Shown one piece after another: positions 57,949 to 64,000 of a DNA stretch of 64,000 bases (its first letter is position 1; every line of letters begins with the position of its first letter). This DNA comes from Actinoplanes sp. NBRC 103695 (GTDB lineage: Bacteria; Actinomycetota; Actinomycetes; Mycobacteriales; Micromonosporaceae), in contig NZ_BSTL01000001.1 in the NCBI RefSeq assembly GCF_030269485.1, positions 494,892 through 558,891 of the forward strand. Reading direction: 5' to 3'. The translations under genes and the position numbers were made by a program. The notes under the pieces were generated by a model that saw only the letters and a list, made by a program, of their open reading frames with translations, was not told the origin of the DNA and ran no database searches.

Positions 57949-60426
57949 ATGGGCGAGTGGTGGCGTCGGATGGCCGGTGCGGTTGTGGCGGCGTTGGTGA
58001 GCGCGTTGTTGATCCCGCCCGCACACCCGGCTGTGGCACAACCAGCGGCGGGGCAGTCCAGCCTCGGCGTCAACCTCGCGCCGGTCGTCGACTGGACCGT
58101 CGAGACCCCGTTCGTGGATGCGTTCCGCACGTCGCGGTCGTTCGTCAGCCAGCTCACCACCTGCCCCGGCAGGACCGCCTTCAACTGCCGTCCCACCGTC
58201 GCCGGCAAGGGCAACTGGGGTCTGGGCCCCGAACTCGCGGTGGATCAGCACGGCTGGGTCACCAGCCTGGCCGCCGGCCAGTACGTCGACACGCCGATGT
58301 TCACCCGGGACGGCGGTCAGCCGTGGCCCGCGGGCACCGGCGGGAAGCACTACGTGGTGACGTGGGACGGCGACGGTGACGTCGCGTTCTGGGGTGGCGG
58401 CACCGAGTACAACCGGACGGCCAACCGGTTCGAGTACGAGCCCGGCGCGGGCTCGGGACGGTTCCTGGCGATCACCCGCACCAACCCGGCGGACTACGTG
58501 CGTGACATTCACGTCTGGATGCCGGGCTACGAGTTCACCGGGGCCGGGCAGATCTTCCACCCGGACTTCCTGGCGAGCCTCACCGGCATGCGGACCCTGC
58601 GGTTCATGGACTGGATGCGCACCAACGGCTCGCCGTACGTCACCTGGGACGCCTATCCCACCGCGGACTCCTCGACGCAGACCCGCGGGGTGGCTCCCGA
58701 ACTGATGGTGGAGCTGGCCAACCGGGTGGGCGCGGACGCCTGGTTCAGCATCCCGCACCAGGCCGACGACGGCTTCGTCCGGCACTTCGCCGAGTTCGTC
58801 CGCGACCACCTGAGGCCCGGCCTGAAGGCCTATGTCGAGTACTCCAACGAACTGTGGAACACCGCGTGGGCGTTCCCGCAGTCGCAGTGGGCGCGGGCCA
58901 GGGGGATGGAGTTGCACCTGGCCGACCTGGACTGGGTGGCCGGTGGCCGGTTCCAGGCGCGCCGCTCGGTGCAGATCTTCCGCATCTGGGAGGACGTGTT
59001 CGGCGCCGATGCGTACGCCAGGATCGTGAAGGTCCTGGGTCTGATGGTCGGCAACCTCAGCGTGAGCCGGGACATGCTCGCCTGGCGCGACGACGTCACC
59101 GGCGACCGGGCGGCCGGCTCGTACGCCGACGCGGTCGCGGTGGCACCCTACTTCGGCTGCGCCGACACCTGGGTGCCGGGTGACCCGCACGAGTACGCGC
59201 CGTGGGACGCCAAGGCGGTGAGCCGGGTGAAGTCCGGTGGCGTGGACCGGCTGCTGCAGGCCTGCCAGCGCCAGATCGACGGCGCCACCCGCGCGATGAT
59301 CATCGATGCCAAGGCGCTCGCCGACCAGTACGCATTGTCGATGGTGGCCTACGAGGGCGGTCAGCACCTGGTCGTCAGCGACCAGAAGGACACCAAGCTG
59401 GTCAGCCTGTTCCAGGCCGCGAACCGGCACCCGCGGATGCGGGACCTGTACGCCCGATACCTGGCGCAGTGGCGCGAGCTGGGCGGTGGCGCGTTCCAGC
59501 TGTTCCTGACCGCCGAGCGGATGTCCGTGTACGGGAACTGGGGTCTGCGCGAGTACCAGGGTCAGCCGTTGCCGGCCGCGCCCAAGGCCCGGGCGGCCGA
59601 CGAGACTCTGCAGGCCCTGGGCCAGATTCCGTTGCGCGTGGCCCGGCCGGTCGTGAGCCGGCTGTCGGTGCGGCAGGGCCTGGCCGCCGGGGGCGCCACG
59701 ATCACCGTCACCGGCACCGATCTGGCGAGCACCAGCACCGTGTGGTTCGGTTCGGTCAGCGCGCCGTTCCGGGCCGAGGCGAACCGGCTCGTCGTCACCT
59801 CCCCGGCGTACCCCCTGGGTGGTGTTGTGGATGTGACCGTGACCAACCCGGCCGGAACGAGCACCGCCTCGGCGGCGACCACCTTCACCTACCAGCCGCC
59901 GCCGGCGCTGACCGCGCTGAGCACGTCCACGGCCTCGATGGTCGCGGGTACGCCGATCACGCTGACCGGCACGAACCTGACCGGGGCGAAGGTGATGGCC
60001 GGTGCGGTGGCCGTCGCGCCGGTCAAGGTGGTCTCGCCGACCGAGCTGCGGTTCGTCGCACCCACCCGCAAGAGCGCCGGCACCGTCGATGTCACCGTGC
60101 GGACCGCGTACGGAACGAGCCCGGTCGTGCCCGCCGGCCGGCTGACCTACGTGACGCCGCCGCGACCGGCGATCACCGGGCTGTCCTCCGACAAGGGCTC
60201 CGCCAAGGTGGCCAACACCGTGATCATCACCGGGACGGCGTTCACCGGCACCAGCCGCGTCATGATCGGCGAGCTGACCGCGAAGTTCAAGGTGCTGTCG
60301 GACACGCGGATCCAGGCGGTCTTCCCGGCGCCACGCCGGCGACTGTGGGTCAACGCCTTCGTCAGCACGCCCGGCGGCACCTCCCAGGCGCACCAGGACA
60401 CCGACTTCGAGTTCGTCGTCGGGTAG
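57949..60426 (+). CDS. Secreted glycoside hydrolase-like protein with three IPT/TIG domains
   Basis: 825 aa. Signal peptide at 1-30 (AGAVVAALVSALLIPPAHPA). Residues about 38-540 form a barrel-like domain with two candidate catalytic Glu: Glu301 in VEYSNELWNTAWAF and Glu469 in MVAYEGGQHL, positioned like the acid/base and nucleophile of clan GH-A enzymes. DIHVWMPGYEFTGAGQIFHP and MRTLRFMDWMRTN are typical of actinobacterial proteins labelled cellulose-binding. Three IPT/TIG Ig-like domains follow (AAGGATITVTGTDLASTSTV, VAGTPITLTGTNLTGAKV, KVANTVIITGTAFTGTSRV). GAGGGGAAG precedes the ATG. The substrate is not determined. Confidence 0.82.
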   Translation: MGEWWRRMAGAVVAALVSALLIPPAHPAVAQPAAGQSSLGVNLAPVVDWTVETPFVDAFRTSRSFVSQLTTCPGRTAFNCRPTVAGKGNWGLGPELAVDQHGWVTSLAAGQYVDTPMFTRDGGQPWPAGTGGKHYVVTWDGDGDVAFWGGGTEYNRTANRFEYEPGAGSGRFLAITRTNPADYVRDIHVWMPGYEFTGAGQIFHPDFLASLTGMRTLRFMDWMRTNGSPYVTWDAYPTADSSTQTRGVAPELMVELANRVGADAWFSIPHQADDGFVRHFAEFVRDHLRPGLKAYVEYSNELWNTAWAFPQSQWARARGMELHLADLDWVAGGRFQARRSVQIFRIWEDVFGADAYARIVKVLGLMVGNLSVSRDMLAWRDDVTGDRAAGSYADAVAVAPYFGCADTWVPGDPHEYAPWDAKAVSRVKSGGVDRLLQACQRQIDGATRAMIIDAKALADQYALSMVAYEGGQHLVVSDQKDTKLVSLFQAANRHPRMRDLYARYLAQWRELGGGAFQLFLTAERMSVYGNWGLREYQGQPLPAAPKARAADETLQALGQIPLRVARPVVSRLSVRQGLAAGGATITVTGTDLASTSTVWFGSVSAPFRAEANRLVVTSPAYPLGGVVDVTVTNPAGTSTASAATTFTYQPPPALTALSTSTASMVAGTPITLTGTNLTGAKVMAGAVAVAPVKVVSPTELRFVAPTRKSAGTVDVTVRTAYGTSPVVPAGRLTYVTPPRPAITGLSSDKGSAKVANTVIITGTAFTGTSRVMIGELTAKFKVLSDTRIQAVFPAPRRRLWVNAFVSTPGGTSQAHQDTDFEFVVG

Positions 60427-60430
60427 GACC

Positions 60431-61711
60431 TCAACGCTGCGGGATGGTGTCGTTGGCGACGGCCTCCCGCAGGTCGTCGGCGAAGGCGTCCGGGCTCCGG
60501 GTGCGTACGTAGGTGGAGACGGCGTCGTAGAAGCCCTCCTGGAAGGCCGGGCTCATCGCCTCGCCGTGCGCCACGGACAGCAGGACCGGCGATGACCACA
60601 GCGCCTTCGACGACTGCTGCTGGTAGGGCGGCAACGACGAGACGTCGACGTTCCGCAGCACCGGCACCGATCCCTTCGCCCGGCTGAAGGCGATCTGCGT
60701 AGCCGGGGTGCTGACGCCGCCCAGGAACCCGAGCGCGTTCTTGGCGTTCTCGGCCTTGGTGGCGGCGACGAACACGTCGACGACGGCGAGGAAACTGCCG
60801 CCGGTGCCGGGGAAGGCCGCGGCCCCGAAGTCCCGCCCCTCCCGCGCGCCCGCGGCGGTCAGTTCGCCGTACGCCGAGTCGTTGACCGAGGCGAAGGCGC
60901 AGCCGCCGGTGGCCAGCCTGGTCGCCGCCGCGTCCCAGGAGAGCCCGCCCGCCTCCGGGCCGGCGTAGGTCAGCATGTCGCCGAAGGACCGCAGCGCCGC
61001 CCGCACCTCCGCGCCCCGCCAGTCGAGCCGGTCGTTGACCAGGTCGGCCCAGCCGGCCGTCCCGATGGCGCTGAGCAGCGTGTTCTCGAACAGTTCGACG
61101 GTGGTGAAGGGGTCCTTGCCGCCCAGGCAGAGGGCGGTGGCTCCGGACGCCTTGACCTTGCGCAGGTCGGTCAGGAACGTGGCGAGGGTGTAGTCGCCGG
61201 CCGGCGCCGCCACGCCGGCCTTCCGGAGCAGGCCGAGGTTGAACCACAGCACGTTGCTGCGATGCGCGCCCGTCGGTACGCCGTAGGGCTTGCCGCCCTG
61301 GTTCAGCGACTGCCGGATGGTCGGCTGCATCGCGGCGCTCACCTCGTCAGGTAACACCGAGGCGACGTCGCGGACGGTGCCGCGCCCGGCGTAGCCCTGG
61401 ACCGACTTGCCGGCGAAGGTCTGCCAGACGTCCGGCGGGTCGCCCGATCGCAGCCGTTTCACCAGCGCGACGACGGCCTGGGAGCCGCCGCCGCCCGCGA
61501 CCGCCGCGTTGACCGGCTCGACGCCGGGATGGGCCTGCCGGAACGCGGCCAGCAGGGTGTCCAGGGCGGCCGCCTCCGACCCGGAGGTCCACCAGGACAT
61601 CACCTCGAGCCGGTCGGTGTCCTTCGTCGCGCTGGTCGGATCGCCGCTGCCGCAGGCGGTCAGTGCCATGATCAGGGCGACGGCCGTGGCCGTACGGAAG
61701 AGGGTCTTCAT
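60431..61711 (-). CDS. ABC transporter substrate-binding lipoprotein (family 1), no permeases nearby
   Basis: 426 aa. Lipobox ALTAC with Cys at residue 20, then DRLEVMSWWTSGSEAAALDT and DPPDVWQTFAGKSVQGYAG, as in CUT1 sugar-binding proteins. Its ATG overlaps the stop of the FucP-type gene (61708-61711), so the two are co-translated. The next gene downstream is convergent with 4 bp between stops, which means that no ABC permease belongs to this unit. It may borrow permeases encoded elsewhere or serve as a sugar sensor. Confidence 0.9.
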   Translation of the reverse strand: MKTLFRTATAVALIMALTACGSGDPTSATKDTDRLEVMSWWTSGSEAAALDTLLAAFRQAHPGVEPVNAAVAGGGGSQAVVALVKRLRSGDPPDVWQTFAGKSVQGYAGRGTVRDVASVLPDEVSAAMQPTIRQSLNQGGKPYGVPTGAHRSNVLWFNLGLLRKAGVAAPAGDYTLATFLTDLRKVKASGATALCLGGKDPFTTVELFENTLLSAIGTAGWADLVNDRLDWRGAEVRAALRSFGDMLTYAGPEAGGLSWDAAATRLATGGCAFASVNDSAYGELTAAGAREGRDFGAAAFPGTGGSFLAVVDVFVAATKAENAKNALGFLGGVSTPATQIAFSRAKGSVPVLRNVDVSSLPPYQQQSSKALWSSPVLLSVAHGEAMSPAFQEGFYDAVSTYVRTRSPDAFADDLREAVANDTIPQR

Positions 61712-63024
61712 GCCGTCCGCCTGGCTGTCAGGTCGTAGATGGCGTAGAGGCCGACGAGGGCGAAGCAGACGGCCGGTACGACGAACGAGATCGCGGCGCT
61801 GGTCGAGTCGACGAGCTTGCCCTGCACCAGCGGCATGATCGCGCCCCCGACGATGGCCATCACCAGCCCCGCCGCGCCGAACTTGGTGGCCGGGCCGAGG
61901 CCCTGGAGCGCGACACCGTAGATCGTGGGGAACATCAGCGACAGACAGAACGACACCGCCACCAGGGCACACACCCCGGCCAGGTTGGGGCTGACCATGG
62001 CGAAGGCGCAGAGCAGAACCGCCAGGAACGCCAGCACGGTGAGGATCTTCGTCGGCCGGATGCGGCCGATCAGCCACGTCATCACGAACCGCGAGATCAG
62101 GAAGACCACCAGGCTGACCTGCAGGTACGCGCCGCCCTTCTGCAGGCTGCCGCCGAGCGCCTGCTGCACGTACTGGATCAGGTAGGTCCAGGTGCAGACC
62201 TGCGCCGCCACGTTGAAGAACTGGGCGACGACGCCGTAGCGGTACCGCTTGCTGCGCCACAGCACCCGGAACAGGCCGCCGGTGCCGCCGTCGGCCGGAC
62301 CCGCGTCCGGGAACTCCTCGACGATCGGTGGCGCCTTCTGACCGGCGATCGCGACGGCGATCAGGAGCAGGACAAAACCGAGGCCGAGGTACGGGCCCAT
62401 CACGGCGCCGAGTTCGCCGGCGCGGATCGCGTGCAACTCGGCCGGCGACAGCGATCCGATGTCCACCGGGTCGGCGAGCTCGGGCAGGATCAGGGTGGAG
62501 GCGAGCAGCACGCCGATGTTCGTACCGACCGGGTTGAACGCCTGGGCGAAATTCAGCCGCCGGGTGGCGGTCTTCTCCGGGCCGAGCGACAGGACGTACG
62601 GATTGGCGGACGTCTCCAGGATCGAACAGCCCGCGGCGATCGCGAACAGCGCCACCAGAAACGCCTCGTAGGTCATGATCCGGCTGGCCGGATAGAACGC
62701 GAACGCGCCGACCGCCGCGAGCCCGAGCCCGGTCAGAATTCCCACCTTGTAACCGAACCGCTGATTGATGAAGGCGGCCGGCAGCGCGAGCAGAAAATAC
62801 GCTCCGAAATAGGCCAGCTGGACCAATGACGCCTGGAACGTGGTCATGTCGAAGATGCGCTTGAAACCGGCCACCATCGGGGTGGTCAGATCGGCTGCCA
62901 CACCCCAGGCGGTGAAGCAGCCGATCAGCGCGATGAACAGGACGATCATGCCGCGGCCGATCAGGGGTTCAGGTGCGGCCTGACCGTCCTGCCCCGCGGC
63001 GGAGGTGGTGGAGACGCCGGCCAT
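61708..63024 (-). CDS. FucP-type sugar:proton symporter (MFS)
   Basis: 438 aa with 12 helices. The fucose/glucose/galactose permease signature is plain: LVQLAYFGAYFLLALPAAFI, then ILETSANPYVLSLGPEKTAT, RRLNFAQAFNPVGTNIGVLL. It should import a hexose such as L-fucose with protons. It is the first gene of a two-gene unit with the binding protein. A palindrome 70-90 bp upstream is a likely operator. No fucose catabolic gene is in the window, so the substrate is uncertain. Confidence 0.92.
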   Translation of the reverse strand: MAGVSTTSAAGQDGQAAPEPLIGRGMIVLFIALIGCFTAWGVAADLTTPMVAGFKRIFDMTTFQASLVQLAYFGAYFLLALPAAFINQRFGYKVGILTGLGLAAVGAFAFYPASRIMTYEAFLVALFAIAAGCSILETSANPYVLSLGPEKTATRRLNFAQAFNPVGTNIGVLLASTLILPELADPVDIGSLSPAELHAIRAGELGAVMGPYLGLGFVLLLIAVAIAGQKAPPIVEEFPDAGPADGGTGGLFRVLWRSKRYRYGVVAQFFNVAAQVCTWTYLIQYVQQALGGSLQKGGAYLQVSLVVFLISRFVMTWLIGRIRPTKILTVLAFLAVLLCAFAMVSPNLAGVCALVAVSFCLSLMFPTIYGVALQGLGPATKFGAAGLVMAIVGGAIMPLVQGKLVDSTSAAISFVVPAVCFALVGLYAIYDLTARRTA

Positions 63025-63093
63025 GTGGGCTCCCTTGAATCGGCGTCCTCACCATATTGGAGTGTGGAGATCGGGCGGTCATCACAGATAGGC

Positions 63094-63115
63094 ACATGGT
63101 GAATGTTCGCCATGT
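63094..63115 (-). promoter_or_regulatory. 22-bp palindromic operator upstream of the FucP-type gene
   Basis: The arms are ACATGGTGAAT and GTTCGCCATGT; 9 of 11 position pairs match. The site starts 70 bp before the ATG and ends 9 bp short of the convergent-side neighbour's stop codon. Its length and symmetry suit a LacI, GntR or DeoR regulator; none is encoded next to it. Confidence 0.6.
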
Positions 63116-63123
63116 TCAAAGGG

Positions 63124-64000
63124 TCACAGACGGCCCCAGATCTGATTGGCGGTGCCGCCGCAGTCCCAGAGTTGCAGCGCGGCTCCGTTGCTGCCGTTCC
63201 AGTCTTTGATGTCCACGCAGCGCCCGGAGGAGACGTTCACCAGCGTCCGGGCGGAGGTGAGGGTGAAGCGCTGCACCGGGTTGGTGTTGCAGTCGGCCAG
63301 CTGGATCGGCGTGCCGTTGGCCAGGGCGCCGCCGGCCGGGTCCATGCACTTGCCCATCGCGCGCAGGGTGCCGTCGGACTCGGACGACCACCTCTGCGCG
63401 TCGCTGTTGTTGCAGTCGTACATCTGCAGCAGGGCGCCGGCGTTGGGCTGGCCGCCCGGGATGTCGATGCAGCGGCCGCTGAAGTTGGACTGCAGCATCG
63501 TCGCGCCGGACGCGGGCGGCGGCTCGGTGCCCGGCGGCACGCCCGGGTCGCAGTCGTTCGTGGTGGCGATGCTGTCGGTGTGGGTCGCACCCGAGGACCG
63601 GTAGCCGTTGATCGCCGCGGTCGCCTGCGCGGGGCTCAGCACCTGCCGCTTGGCGTGGTAGAGATAGTCGACCGACTGGAGGTAGGTGCTGGTGCCACCG
63701 GCGTGCCCGGCCAGGTCGATGAACCACTGGTTGAAGTCGATCGACATGTTCTGCCGGGGGTAGTACTTGCCCGAGTGGTCGCCGACCAGCGCGCCGTCGA
63801 TGTAGTACTTGACGTGGCCGCCGGAGACGGTCGCCATCACGTCGTGCCAGCCGTTGATGCTCCTCGCCTGCTGGCTGTGCTGGTTGTCGGCGTACCACGG
63901 GTCGGCGACGTAGGTGTACCAGGTGGTCTGGTAGTTGATCGGGCCCGCCTCGCCCCAGCCGCCGTTCGGCAGATACTCGGAGAAGTCCAGCTCGGAGTAG
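63124..64000 (-). CDS. GH16-like secreted glycosidase with ricin-type lectin domain (partial, N-terminus beyond window)
   Basis: The visible 291 residues begin inside the catalytic domain: YSELDFSEYLPNGGWG carries the GH16 ExDxxE motif (Glu-Leu-Asp-Phe-Ser-Glu), followed by GWHDVMATVSGGHVKYYIDG and MSIDFNQWFIDLAGH of the jelly-roll fold. A linker (GVPPGTEPPPASG) leads to a CBM13/ricin-B domain of about 125 residues with three QxW-like repeats (ALLQMYDCNNSDAQRW, PIQLADCNTNPVQRF, ALQLWDCGGTANQIW). It should cleave a beta-glucan or galactan outside the cell. The signal peptide lies beyond the window. Confidence 0.88.
   Translation of the reverse strand, partial: YSELDFSEYLPNGGWGEAGPINYQTTWYTYVADPWYADNQHSQQARSINGWHDVMATVSGGHVKYYIDGALVGDHSGKYYPRQNMSIDFNQWFIDLAGHAGGTSTYLQSVDYLYHAKRQVLSPAQATAAINGYRSSGATHTDSIATTNDCDPGVPPGTEPPPASGATMLQSNFSGRCIDIPGGQPNAGALLQMYDCNNSDAQRWSSESDGTLRAMGKCMDPAGGALANGTPIQLADCNTNPVQRFTLTSARTLVNVSSGRCVDIKDWNGSNGAALQLWDCGGTANQIWGRL

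Noticed and set aside
57751..60393. Open frame of 880 codons on the minus strand
   Set aside because: Antisense to the secreted glycosidase, whose signal peptide, catalytic motifs and IPT domains are clear.

Overview
The window is very GC-rich and densely coded, with many GTG starts, four-base start/stop overlaps between neighbours and NTG starts preceded by strong AAGGAG-type sites. Gene content points to a soil actinomycete, most likely of the Actinoplanes/Micromonospora type: a type VII secretion protease with an EspI-like partner, a SARP regulator, an ECF sigma factor paired with a DGPF protein, ABC sugar systems without their own ATPase, rifampin monooxygenase, and secreted hydrolases with ricin-type lectin domains. 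No rRNA, tRNA, CRISPR array, transposase or phage structural gene was seen. The genus is an inference.

Layout. 1-5.7 kb: edge of a type VII secretion locus (truncated mycosin whose catalytic His position reads Arg; EspI-like ATPase; large acidic protein) interrupted by a divergent TetR / NAD(P)-binding pair with three stacked palindromic operators. 5.8-9.0 kb: small membrane protein, DGPF protein plus ECF42-type sigma factor, RidA, HxlR regulator. 9.0-15.4 kb: a leftward sugar operon (ROK regulator, binding protein, two permeases, GH4 phospho-glucosidase, BadF-type kinase). 15.5-25.9 kb: membrane protein, TetR, NAD-dependent reductase, a 940-residue SARP/NB-ARC/TPR regulator, a repeat-rich intergenic region with a 65-bp perfect inverted repeat, a TerD-domain protein, a divergent TetR/hydrolase pair. 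26-30.7 kb: MetE-like enzyme, a protein with an injection-system-like N-terminal motif, a secreted double beta-propeller lectin.

30.8-50.0 kb is the most coherent part. A peptide ABC transporter (binding protein, permease, permease-ATPase fusion, second ATPase) is co-transcribed with a cytoplasmic serine hydrolase of family S12 and a PucR regulator. After an intervening block (VOC, APH-like kinase, large leftward KAP-like NTPase, decayed HxlR fragment), the same theme resumes: an S9-S12 fusion hydrolase containing a second copy of the S12 enzyme, an M20 deacylase, a GNAT acyltransferase and an N-succinylamino acid racemase, all overlapping. GNAT plus racemase plus M20 is the known set for turning D-amino acids into L-amino acids through N-acyl intermediates. 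I infer an uptake-and-salvage pathway for peptides that contain D-amino acids.

50.5-64 kb: PIG-L deacetylase, GNAT, rifampin monooxygenase with a 19-codon leader ORF, membrane-anchored multicopper oxidase, an NBR1-like FW-domain protein with a membrane partner, a secreted glycosidase with three IPT domains, a FucP-type transporter overlapping an orphan ABC binding protein, and a truncated GH16 enzyme with a ricin-type lectin domain.
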